From Ostreococcus lucimarinus CCE9901 (Eukaryota; Chlorophyta; Mamiellophyceae; Mamiellales; Bathycoccaceae), in contig NC_009371.1 of assembly GCF_000092065.1 (NCBI RefSeq), positions 1 through 64,000 of the forward strand: 64,000 nucleotides of DNA, in the 5' to 3' direction. The position numbers and the translations under genes are program-made. Below are positions 18,483-26,315 of this stretch, piece after piece (the stretch's first letter is position 1; every line of letters starts with the position of its first letter). The notes under the pieces are model-generated. The model made no database searches. It saw only the letters and a program-made list of their open reading frames with translations, and was not told where the DNA came from.

Positions 18483-19286
18483 ATGGGTGGCAACGCCTCC
18501 AAACAGCTCGTCGACGAGAACCCGCTCGTGACGCGATGCAAATTCGACGATCCGACCGAGGTGGTTGTTCTGCCCAAGGCGAAGATTGAGAAATTTGATC
18601 TAAAGACGGCGCTCGGGATGCGAGTTACCGTGGAACCGGGATGGGAATGGGCGCGCGATGTGGGCGAGGCGCAGGGGAAGAAGTACTGCCCGGTGCGTCA
18701 CGTTGGAATCGTCGAACAAGGCCAGATTAATGTCACGACGAAAGACGGCGCAAAGATGAGATACGCCGCCGGCGACGTCTACTTGATTGAACCCGGGCAC
18801 AACGCGAAGAACAAGCAAGGCGTGAATTTCGTCGGCTATGAATTCGTGAGCAAGATCAATACCGACGCCGCGGGTGGTGGATCGACGTACGCTGCGGAAG
18901 TGGCTTCGTCCGAGGTGGAAGTGAAGCAGCTCGACAAGGCGTCGTTCGCCGCGCCGAGCGTATCCAAGACAATGCCCAACGGCGAGGCGTGCGTGTGCAT
19001 GCTCGGCAACAACCAGGCAAAATCTATGCGAGCGACGCTCCAGCCGGGTTGGACTTGGAAAACCGGCGCTCGCACGCTTTTGCCGCCCGAAAAGCAAACT
19101 CTCGAGGCTTGCCCTGCGCGGCACGTGGGTTACATAACTAAGGGCAAGTTCGCCATGATTGACGCCAAGACGGGCAAAACCACGATCGTTGCACCGGGAA
19201 TGTGTTATGTGTGCGAGCCAGGCCACGATGCCGAAGTCTTGGGCGATGAAACGGTCGAGTTCATTGAGTTTGAAACCATCCTCTAA
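18483..19286 (+). CDS. Tandem (double) cupin-domain protein with N-myristoylation-like start
   Basis: The 267-aa protein consists of two homologous cupin units. Unit 1 (about residues 40-125) has EPGWEWARDVGEAQG, CPVRHVG and YLIEPGHNA. Unit 2 (about 165-265) has QPGWTWKTGARTLLP, CPARHVG and YVCEPGHDA. Each keeps a CPxRHVG histidine and an EPGH histidine as candidate metal or ligand contacts, so the two halves arose by duplication. The N-terminus MGGNASK fits a myristoylation signal (Gly2, Ser6). The enzymatic role is unknown. It reads in the same direction as the permease, 276 bp downstream of it. Confidence 0.8.
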   Translation: MGGNASKQLVDENPLVTRCKFDDPTEVVVLPKAKIEKFDLKTALGMRVTVEPGWEWARDVGEAQGKKYCPVRHVGIVEQGQINVTTKDGAKMRYAAGDVYLIEPGHNAKNKQGVNFVGYEFVSKINTDAAGGGSTYAAEVASSEVEVKQLDKASFAAPSVSKTMPNGEACVCMLGNNQAKSMRATLQPGWTWKTGARTLLPPEKQTLEACPARHVGYITKGKFAMIDAKTGKTTIVAPGMCYVCEPGHDAEVLGDETVEFIEFETIL

Positions 19287-19524
19287 GTTTCCAGCGCAAA
19301 AGCGCGATGAAAAACAGCGCAGCGGCAGCGGCAGCAGCAGCAGAAAATCTCCCCGTATTCCGAGCCTTTGGATTGAATAAGTTGATAGGCTCAATGTACT
19401 TGTCATATCATGTAATACACCGGTGTAATACACCGCACGTAAACGAACGCATAGAGGTTCACACTCGACGACGACGCGAGGGCGTCCAGCGTCCGCATTA
19501 GTCGCCTCCTCAACACCGCAAGCG
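19287..19524. other. Intergenic spacer with a 12-bp direct repeat
   Basis: This 238-bp spacer contains TGTAATACACCG twice (19411-19422 and 19424-19435), and an AGC/GGC-rich run near 19320-19342. TGTAA resembles the green-algal polyadenylation signal, so the repeat may lie in the bicupin 3' UTR; this is an inference. Confidence 0.4.
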
Positions 19525-20367
19525 ATGTCTTTTACCCTCGCACGCGCGCGCAGCGGATCGTTCGCCTGCGTGTCGTACGCAAAAGTGCGCGTGAGTCATC
19601 GCAAACGATCTTCAAACCCTCGGAGACACGCGAAAACTTTCGTGAGCGGTGGAGACATTGATTTGGACGCCCTTCTGCCGCCGGACATTGACGGCGATTT
19701 AGAGAGCTTACAGCGCGAGTCCGGCGCAGTGGTCGACGACGATGGTTTCGTGTTAAACTTCGGGGCGCGAGAGGAGGAATTGGAGGCGATTAAAACCGCC
19801 GTGGGTGTCATCGACAGGAGCGACTGGGGACTCATTCGCTCGAGCGGGCCGGGTGCGCCGCGCGCGCTCACTGCCATCGCGGCGAATCACGACGGCTTAG
19901 CGCTCACGCCGGCGGGAAGTGGGTTTGAAATCAAAGTCGCTTCGACGAATGACACCGCACAGGTGTATTGCCAGAGCGAAGGTTTCTTGATTGTCGTCCC
20001 ACCGTCGTCCATCGACGCCGTCGCCAACGTCCTCGAGTCCTCGCCCGAGCAAAATTTCATGGAATTAAACGACCAGTGTGCGTTGCTCACCGTCGTCGGC
20101 CCACAGTGCGCAGATGTCCTCAGCAAGACCGGTCTCGTGGAGGTCTTAACCGACGCCGTGGGTGCCCATCGCGTCTTTGGTCTCGAAAACCGTCCCGTCG
20201 TCGCCGCGCACACGCGCGAGTTCGACGTCTCCGGCGTCAATTTGATCATCGACGAGGCCATCGCCGGTCAGGTGTGGGCTACAATCACTCGCGCTGGGGT
20301 GATACCGTGCGGTTCGCAAGCCTCGGATGAGATCTTACGCGGTCTCGGTCGCCTTCAAGGCGCGTAG
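19525..20367 (+). CDS. GcvT/YgfZ-like folate-binding-fold protein, predicted plastid, short C-terminus
   Basis: The 280-aa protein begins with a Ser/Arg-rich plastid transit-like peptide (about 40 residues). It then shows GcvT-fold features: AIKTAVGVIDRSDWGLIRSS, an ELNDQCALLTVVGPQCADVL segment, and GVIPCGSQASDEILRGLGRL, which matches the P-C-G...A...LR block of aminomethyltransferase/YgfZ proteins. It stops right there. The KGCYxGQ motif of YgfZ/IBA57 and the C-terminal barrel are absent. It may be a specialised plastid homologue of the IBA57 family or may lack an unrecognised 3' exon. Iron-sulfur or one-carbon roles are inferred from family only. Confidence 0.65.
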   Translation: MSFTLARARSGSFACVSYAKVRVSHRKRSSNPRRHAKTFVSGGDIDLDALLPPDIDGDLESLQRESGAVVDDDGFVLNFGAREEELEAIKTAVGVIDRSDWGLIRSSGPGAPRALTAIAANHDGLALTPAGSGFEIKVASTNDTAQVYCQSEGFLIVVPPSSIDAVANVLESSPEQNFMELNDQCALLTVVGPQCADVLSKTGLVEVLTDAVGAHRVFGLENRPVVAAHTREFDVSGVNLIIDEAIAGQVWATITRAGVIPCGSQASDEILRGLGRLQGA

Positions 20368-20411
20368 AAAACATAACATCACACACAAAATCTGACATCC
20401 AAACCCCAACG

Positions 20412-20426
20412 CTAAACCCTAAACCC
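20412..20426 (+). promoter_or_regulatory. Telo-box-like motif upstream of Cys-rich membrane protein gene
   Basis: CTAAACCCTAAACCC lies about 124 bp upstream of the ATG at 20550. In land plants the telo box AAACCCTAA is a promoter element of growth and translation genes. An interstitial telomere remnant is the alternative reading. Confidence 0.4.
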
Positions 20427-20549
20427 GTCGATTAAAAATATCTCGGGCAGTCGGGTGGTTACGACTTCGAATATTCGCGAGGCGGTTGCCCCGCGCGCGC
20501 GTCGACCGCAGTGTCGAGCGCGGGGCGCGCGTGCGACGAGCACAAAATC

Positions 20550-21104
20550 ATGACCACAAACGATCCAAACGTCGTAAACGGCGACAATGGCGTGTACGAC
20601 GAAGACATGACGCTGAACGCGAGGTGTCAATCGTGGCTGCTGACGGGGACGCCATCGGCGTCGTCATCCAACGCGAGTTATCACTCTATCAATACCAGTG
20701 CCACTTGGGAACAGACTATGTCGTGGTGTCCGTGCTCTAAGTGGCCGTGCACGTGCGACGGATGCGGATGTTACGTCGAAGGATGCGACGAGGCGTGGCG
20801 AAGAACGCAGGCCGGCGCCGGAGCGCGCTACGAACCAGCAATCGGGATGTTGTGGGGTGTTTTCGCGCTGTTGATCACGTGCTTTGGCTTGGTGGTGATA
20901 TGGCTAAAGTCACAGCAAAGGACAGAGGCGAGGAGGGAGGCGTACCTCAGATCGATCGTGGACATGACGCCGAAGGATGAGAAATTCAAAGAGCTTTATC
21001 GCGATATGGCGCCGCCGGAGGGGACGTACGTCGTGCACTCTCCGGGTCGTGGTGCGGCGCACATCGCGATCGCAGTGAGAGAAAAACATAGCGCAGAAAA
21101 GTAA
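20550..21104 (+). CDS. Uncharacterised Cys-rich single-pass membrane protein
   Basis: The 184-aa protein is not recognised. The N-terminal part ends in a dense cysteine patch, WCPCSKWPCTCDGCGCYVEG then CDEAW (8 Cys within about 25 residues). One transmembrane helix follows (IGMLWGVFALLITCFGLVVI), then a basic juxtamembrane stretch (KSQQRTEARREAY) and a mixed tail. Positive-inside logic puts the Cys patch on the lumenal/extracellular side and the tail in the cytosol. The first in-frame ATG is 20550; the frame extends upstream only to a GTG at 20511. Confidence 0.6.
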   Translation: MTTNDPNVVNGDNGVYDEDMTLNARCQSWLLTGTPSASSSNASYHSINTSATWEQTMSWCPCSKWPCTCDGCGCYVEGCDEAWRRTQAGAGARYEPAIGMLWGVFALLITCFGLVVIWLKSQQRTEARREAYLRSIVDMTPKDEKFKELYRDMAPPEGTYVVHSPGRGAAHIAIAVREKHSAEK

Positions 21105-21229
21105 GTTATTATACTCGTGTTGTTTTGCGCAAAACATCACCGGCACACTAATATTAATAACGCCGCCGGCGACCACCGTTGACTGTGAAATATATTATAT
21201 GTACAAGACTTAGTTTACAACAACAATTC

Positions 21230-22233
21230 TCAACGTCTCTTCGCTAATTTCGCCGCTCTTGAGTGATTAGAAGACGCCGAACTCGTGCGTTTTGCAGCTG
21301 GTTTCGGCCTCGTTCGCTTATCCGCAAAAATGGACTCCGAAAGAATATCCTTTCTTTTCTGTTTCCGATTGCGTTCGAAAACCGACGCGTTGAACACTCT
21401 GCGGGCATACTCCTTGTCCTCGTCTCGCTCGGGTTCTAACTTGACGTGCTCGGGTAAACCAAGCGCGCGGGCGTGATCTCTCAACGCGTGCTCTTCTTTA
21501 CGCCGCCCTCGCATGCTTCGACGTAAAGATTTGTTGACGTCGTAGTCTTCCTTCCACCGCGCCTTGCTCAACGCGTTGAGCTCAAAAGTTGTCCTTGCTC
21601 TCGCTCTCGCTCGTTTCTCGTCCTCCACGCCTCGTTCTAATACCGCTATAGGATTCGCTAAAAACTTCGCGCGTTCTTCTTCGTTTTGATATTCCAGCAT
21701 TTGCATCGCATCCTCAGGCGACTCTTCGTCGTCCATCGCTCCGCCGTAGCCCACGCATCGCTCCGCGCCCTTGGTCACATTGTACTCCGTCTTTGCAGGA
21801 TCCGTCTGAACTTCGATCTCCTGCGAACAACACGCCGAGTGCATTGTAAAGCTCCATATAGGCGTCGAATGATACTTCCCAATCTTCCTCTTCTCTGCGT
21901 TGAACCGCACACCCTTCGCAATCATGTGTCCGCACGCCCCGCACTTGACGTTGAAGGGCATCTCAAAACGAATCGTCAGCACACCCTGAGACAGTTTGTT
22001 CGCGCGCTTGCCGAGCGAACCATTTGAGCCCTTATACGCGCTGTTCTTCGCCCCACCCTCGGGCGTCCAATCCTGCGAGTGAATACGACGCGCCGCGGTC
22101 AGTGTCGAGACGACGGCGCTGGAATCGAGCGTCGATTGACGCGCTTCGCGGTCTCTCTTGCGCGGAATCGCGCGAGGATACGTACAGGAGGGTAATAGAA
22201 CCCATCAGCCTGCACCGCAGCTAAGGTTGACAT
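21230..22233 (-). CDS. Saf4/CCDC130-type (CWC16 family) splicing factor, two exons
   Basis: Model: complement of join(21230-22072, 22186-22233), 296 aa. Exon 1 encodes MSTLAAVQADGFYYPP. A 113-nt intron (GTACGT...CGCAG) follows, then DWTPEGGAKNSAYKGSNGSL and the family core, LTIRFEMPFNVKCGACGHMI then VRFNAEKRKIGKYHSTPI and EVQTDPAKTEYNV. Without exon 1 the frame begins only at a GTG inside the conserved domain. The intron has ACTGAC 26 nt before the acceptor. CWC16 proteins act in pre-mRNA splicing. Oddity: the second zinc-ligand pair, normally C-x2-C (CHLC in human CCDC130), here reads SACC. The C-terminus is basic (PKPAAKR, RAAKLAKRR), likely nuclear localisation. Confidence 0.88.
22073..22185 (-). 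other. Spliceosomal intron in Saf4/CCDC130 gene (113 nt)
   Basis: On the minus strand it starts GTACGTATCC after two Pro codons and ends TCACTCGCAG before GATTGG, phase 0. The branch-like ACTGAC occupies 22098-22103. Splicing joins FYYPP to DWTPEGG, the arrangement expected for the family. Confidence 0.88.
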
Positions 22234-22350
22234 CGCGCGCGCGCGCGTCGCACGCGCATCGCAGTGTAACGCGCGCTCACGACGCGCGCGCTCGCAGTTC
22301 TAAAACTTCTATCTCTTCTTACACGGCTACTGCAATGATGTTCGCGTCAA

Positions 22351-22962
22351 TTAATCCATCATCTCCCAAAGTGCGTTGGCAACGCGGAACTCGTTTCCAG
22401 GTCGCAGCGGCATATCAATCTTCCGCACGTCTCGCGCCGAGCGCGCGTTGACGCGTCCGACGACGCGGTCGCGTTCCTCGTAGTGCCAAGCGATGTTGGA
22501 TATGTGCGCGTACAAGCTCACCTCTCGCTTCGTCGCGGGAATCTCTTCATTGATGATGGTATCCAGCTTTTGTTTGTGCAACTTAATCTCTCCTCGTCGA
22601 TTTTGTAGCTCTTCTTGTTCAATCTCCAGCGCTCGCGCCTCGCGCTCCATGGCGTTGAGGTACTCCCCCGCGGCGCGCTTCTCGGCGTCTAATTTCAGCG
22701 CCCGCTCTCGAGCGACGTGCGCGGCGGCTGGTAATACCGCTTTTCTTTCCGCAACTTTCACCCTTCGCGACATCTCCTTCACCTGCGCCATCATGTGTTC
22801 CTCGCGCCCCGCGCGAATCGTTTGCGCGTCTTCAAAATGTGCCCCGATCGCGCGCACTTTCTTCGCGTCCTCGTCGCTGGCGTAGATGTTCGTCATCTCT
22901 TTCACGAGTTCGTAACACTCGCGAAACGCCGCATCCGTGGCCTCGGCGTCGAGCGAGGTCAT
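22351..22962 (-). CDS. SPC24: Kinetochore protein Spc24 (Ndc80 complex subunit)
   Basis: The 203-aa protein has an N-terminal helix, a long coiled coil (about residues 45-150, with KLDAEKRAAGEYLNAMEREA and EEELQNRRGE-like heptads) and a small C-terminal globular domain. That domain reads LYAHISNIAWHYEERDRVVG and ends FRVANALWEMMD. This lines up with human SPC24, whose globular domain has LY..VS.I.WDYE and ends with an SDYLWSLVD-type helix; length (about 197 aa) and layout agree. Spc24 pairs with Spc25 to anchor the Ndc80 complex to the inner kinetochore. The ATG at 22962 is chosen over the frame extending to 23091. The call rests on reading alone, with no search. Confidence 0.72.
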   Translation of the reverse strand: MTSLDAEATDAAFRECYELVKEMTNIYASDEDAKKVRAIGAHFEDAQTIRAGREEHMMAQVKEMSRRVKVAERKAVLPAAAHVARERALKLDAEKRAAGEYLNAMEREARALEIEQEELQNRRGEIKLHKQKLDTIINEEIPATKREVSLYAHISNIAWHYEERDRVVGRVNARSARDVRKIDMPLRPGNEFRVANALWEMMD

Positions 22963-23233
22963 GGTCGCGTCCTGCCGACGCGCGCCTTCGAACGACGCGC
23001 GCGCTCGAACGGGCGAAAAACTGTTTTTCGAAAACGGCGGGCGAACGCGACGCGCGGGGCGGTTTTTTCGCGCGTCGTGTTTCGCTCGCATTGCGGTGTT
23101 ATATAGACTATTCGAGTATTCGTTTACGTAACAAAGTGCGCGCGCGCGTCTGGGTTTTCTTTACTCTGTCCGCGCGGCGCGCCACCGCCGCCGCCGCGAC
23201 CGCACTCCGCGACGCGCTCGCGGCGCGCTCGCG

Positions 23234-24043
23234 ATGCGGGGGACGCGCGCGCGCGCGGCGGCGATGAAAGAGCGCGAAGACGCGTCAGATGATGATGATG
23301 ACGCGACGAGCGAATCACGATCACGGGATGACGACGACGAAGAAGAAGAAGAATCATCGAGCGAGAGTTTCGACGACGACGAGTTCGTGCAGGACGAGGA
23401 CGAGGACGAGGCGGAAGACGAGGACGAATCACAAGGCGAGGACGATGATGATTCAGAAGAAGAAGAAGACGAAGCGTTGGCGAGACCGGTGTCGAACGCC
23501 ATGCTCGGAATGTCACGAGCGTTTCAATCTTTGGTCGGGGACGACGAAGACGAAGACGAGACGACGGCAATGTTGCCGAAGTCGAGAAAGCAACGCGCGG
23601 ACGAATTAGAAGCGAAGGCGGAAGAAAAAGAACGGCGCGCGATTAAGCGCGCAAAACTTGAGGTGAAACAGCGCGGACACGTGAAACCACAGCCGCGCGG
23701 AAGAGATGTGGAGAGCGACATGTTGGAGCGGCGCCTGCACAACACGGCGACGAAGGGCGTCGTGCGCCTCTTCAAAGCCGTGGGTAAGGCTCAGCAAGAC
23801 GCTGAGAAGGCAAAAACAATGCGAAGAAAGGATGCATTGATATCTAAGGCTAAGTTCTTGGAAGAGTTGAGAGGGGAAAAGAAGTCAAAACATGACGCCG
23901 ACGAGAAGTCGACGAGCAAGGCGAGCTTTTTGCACAATGACTTCATGCTCGACGCGGGCAAAAAGATGAAGGACTGGGATCGCGAACAAAGCGCCGCGCC
24001 CAAAGACTTGGAGTACGATGAAGACGAGGACGACGTGTTTTAG
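23234..24043 (+). CDS. RRP15: Rrp15-like ribosome biogenesis protein
   Basis: The 269-aa protein has a very acidic N-terminal half (runs of Asp/Glu/Ser, residues about 12-85) and a basic helical C-terminal half. The diagnostic stretch is LERRLHNTATKGVVRLFKAV, followed by KAQQDAEKAKT, which corresponds to the Rrp15 core (ATRGVV-LFNAV-KHQ). It ends in an acidic DEDEDDVF tail. Rrp15 is a nucleolar pre-60S factor required for processing of 27S/5.8S-25S precursors. The start is Met at 23234, or Met at 23264 (MKERED). It is divergent from Spc24 with a 271-bp spacer that is GC-rich on the Rrp15 side. Confidence 0.85.
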   Translation: MRGTRARAAAMKEREDASDDDDDATSESRSRDDDDEEEEESSSESFDDDEFVQDEDEDEAEDEDESQGEDDDDSEEEEDEALARPVSNAMLGMSRAFQSLVGDDEDEDETTAMLPKSRKQRADELEAKAEEKERRAIKRAKLEVKQRGHVKPQPRGRDVESDMLERRLHNTATKGVVRLFKAVGKAQQDAEKAKTMRRKDALISKAKFLEELRGEKKSKHDADEKSTSKASFLHNDFMLDAGKKMKDWDREQSAAPKDLEYDEDEDDVF

Positions 24044-24142
24044 CGGAATAGAAATTTAACCAAGCGTAGTAGCCGAAAAGACGCGAGTATACCACAATTC
24101 ATTCTTTATTACAACGCGTTCCCTTTGGGCGAAATTGTTTGT

Positions 24143-24946
24143 TCAACTCACTATCACAACGTTTTCCGAATTCTCATTCGTAGAATGTCGTTGCTGTAGC
24201 TCCTCATTCCCGTGCGCATAATGGCATCTTCTTCCGAATGGACACTGGCCGTTCCGCACCCAGGAGTCGCAAATCTTTGTCTTGAACGGCTTCTTCTTCG
24301 AATCCTTCGGAGCGTCACTCTTTTTCCTTTCCGCGTACGTAAGGCGCTGATAAATCATCTCTTGCGCCCTTTGAACGTCGAGTGGACTACCTATTACGCG
24401 ACAGAGCCTATTTCCGTCTGAATTTGTGTATTCTGCGCTAAGCATCGAAACCTTTGCCCCAGACGTTGCGCTCACCTGCGCGATGGCTGATCCCGCTTTT
24501 CCGACTATGGCGCCGACGTGGACCTGCGGCACAGGCACGAGCACGGCCTGCTCGATCGACGTTTGAAGCATGTAGGTTGATCCCATAGACGCCGTGTTTG
24601 CCTCTTCCGTTCGTAGTTCCTCTTCCCCGTGCGCAAACACGCAGCGGTCGCCGAAACGACAGCCTTGCGGCGACTCAAAATTTCTGCACAAGCGCGTCTT
24701 TATCTTTTCGTTCACTTGCGGTCGCATGGCATCACTCATGGTGTATACGTACGGTAGCGGTGCCGGTCTCGGAGGCACGGGCAGTCCCGGACGGTAGGTG
24801 TGCAGAAAGTGACAGTCGGCGCCGTATGCGCACCCGTGAATGCTAAAGAATTTGGCGCACAACTTTTCATCGTTCGCATTCGCAGGTCCCATCCACGCGT
24901 TCGCGCCATCCACGTCCCCATAAGGCGGTTGCACGCTCGCGTTCAT
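24143..24946 (-). CDS. CCCH zinc-finger / KH-domain RNA-binding protein
   Basis: The 267-aa protein has three CCCH fingers: CAKFFSIHGCAYGADCHFLH, CRNFESPQGCRFGDRCVFAH and CDSWVRNGQCPFGRRCHYAH. A KH domain sits between fingers 2 and 3 (VPQVHVGAIVGKAGSAIAQV, with the IVGKAG loop). This CCCH-CCCH-KH-CCCH order is that of plant C3H proteins of the AtC3H14/44/52-like group, cytoplasmic or nuclear RNA binders affecting mRNA stability. The ATG at 24946 gives MNASVQPPYGDVDGANAWMG, a sensible N-terminus. The convergent Rrp15 stop is 99 bp away. Confidence 0.92.
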   Translation of the reverse strand: MNASVQPPYGDVDGANAWMGPANANDEKLCAKFFSIHGCAYGADCHFLHTYRPGLPVPPRPAPLPYVYTMSDAMRPQVNEKIKTRLCRNFESPQGCRFGDRCVFAHGEEELRTEEANTASMGSTYMLQTSIEQAVLVPVPQVHVGAIVGKAGSAIAQVSATSGAKVSMLSAEYTNSDGNRLCRVIGSPLDVQRAQEMIYQRLTYAERKKSDAPKDSKKKPFKTKICDSWVRNGQCPFGRRCHYAHGNEELQQRHSTNENSENVVIVS

Positions 24947-25515
24947 CCCGCGCGAGATCGCGCGCTCGCGCGCGATCGCACGCGTCGACGCGCGTCGCAC
25001 GTCGCGCGCGTGTCTCGACGGCGATGCCCCCCTGCGCGACGCCGGGCGGGAGTTCTTCGATGACGCCCGCGTCTGCGACGACGCCGAACGGTGCGAATAA
25101 ATAAAAGATACGCACGCGCGGTGTCACCTCTCTCGGCGCCCTCGGCGTCGACGGGGAGGCTCGCCCGCGCGCGTATGTCGCCCTCGACGCGCGCGCGATT
25201 TTTCGTCGTTTCGCTCGCGCGCGGCGGTCGTCCGGTCGTCGGATTTCGCGAATCGACATTTTTTTCATGGCGTTCAAGTACCCTCGTATGCGTGACTTAC
25301 CGTCCATTCTTTTTTTTCGAATAATAAATACAGGGTTCGGACGCACCCCGAACGCGCGCTGCCGTCGCGTCCCGCGCGCCCGTTTCGCGGTGGATTGGAT
25401 TGGATTGGCCGGCGCGGTGATTGATTTGATTGATTGACTTATTGACGACGACGACGACGACGACGATGCGTGCGACGTGTCGACCGCACCGCGCGACGCG
25501 ACGACTGACGTCGAC
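24947..25515. other. Divergent spacer, 569 bp, simple repeats only
   Basis: This lies between the CCCH/KH and NXD1 genes. Contents: CG-rich palindromic stretches, a GGATT run at about 25391-25408 and a GAC trinucleotide run at 25444-25466. Frames crossing it (for example 24867-26261 minus) are antisense shadows of NXD1. I see no RNA gene or convincing upstream exon. Confidence 0.5.
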
Positions 25516-26265
25516 ATGGGGTACAAAGATCCCGCGCCGTGGACGTTCACGGGCAAGGCGCTGTACCAGCTCGCGCTCGTGCGCGCCGAGGACGCGCGCG
25601 CGCACGTCCCGAGCGACTTGCGCTTGGTGGAGTTCGCGGGACACACGCTCGGTGGACTGTACGTCGCGCGATACGACGAGTCACCGTGCGGGAAATTAGA
25701 CGAAGTCGTCGTCTTAGGAGGGCTCGTGTGGAATCCACCCACGTCGTGCGCGTGGGCGAGTCGAGTGTACGTCGACAGCGCGGAGGCGCGCGCGCACGGG
25801 ATACGCACGTGCGGATTGCCGTCGCGCGTGGCGGCGTTCAGGGAAGAGACGGACGCGTCGTCAAAGCAAAGGGGCTGGACGAACAAAACTAGATGGTGGC
25901 ACGGGACGAAACGCGGTAAAGGCGACGCGTCCACGGGGGCGGTATCCATAGTCGAAGGAAAGACAAAGGTGTGCGAGTTAGCGCTCCCGAGCGAGCCAAA
26001 ACTTAAAGGACCGCGAATCTCTATGTTCCTTCCGAGCTTTAGCGGTCGAACGAAATCGATTCCTGATTTACTGAAATATTCATTACGCATGAACGCTAAC
26101 GTGCGATTGAGCGCGCCGATCAAGGTGAAACCATCGGACGAGCACGGAGCGGTGACGAATATTCTCAAAGGTAAACCACTCCTGTGCATTGCGTTTGACA
26201 ACATGCGCATGGACGTCGGGGCGCCGCAAAAGGTGAAAGTAGCGCGAGCGAGGGATAGCAAATAG
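25516..26265 (+). CDS. NXD1: NXD1-like protein (neoxanthin-deficiency 1), acetoacetate-decarboxylase-like fold
   Basis: The 249-aa protein matches plant NEOXANTHIN-DEFICIENT 1 along its whole length. It starts YKDPAPWTFTGKALYQLALV, then RLVEFAGHTLGGLYVARYDE, LDEVVVLGGLVWNPPTSCAW with ASRVYVDS, and GLPSRVA. NXD1 is required for neoxanthin accumulation in plants, and its fold is related to acetoacetate decarboxylase. Its direct reaction is not settled. The first in-frame ATG is 25516; upstream codons run to a TGA at 25435 with no ATG. This fits a plastid-bearing green alga that makes neoxanthin-type carotenoids. Confidence 0.88.
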   Translation: MGYKDPAPWTFTGKALYQLALVRAEDARAHVPSDLRLVEFAGHTLGGLYVARYDESPCGKLDEVVVLGGLVWNPPTSCAWASRVYVDSAEARAHGIRTCGLPSRVAAFREETDASSKQRGWTNKTRWWHGTKRGKGDASTGAVSIVEGKTKVCELALPSEPKLKGPRISMFLPSFSGRTKSIPDLLKYSLRMNANVRLSAPIKVKPSDEHGAVTNILKGKPLLCIAFDNMRMDVGAPQKVKVARARDSK

Positions 26266-26315
26266 TGGAAAAATAGTAATAGTGTTATTGGCTAAAAGTC
26301 TAAACTACGTAAAAT

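Noticed and set aside
24867-26261. 464-codon minus-strand open frame
   Set aside because: It is antisense to the NXD1 gene and runs through the CG-rich spacer. The peptide is Arg/Ser-rich with no domain, while the plus strand matches a known family.
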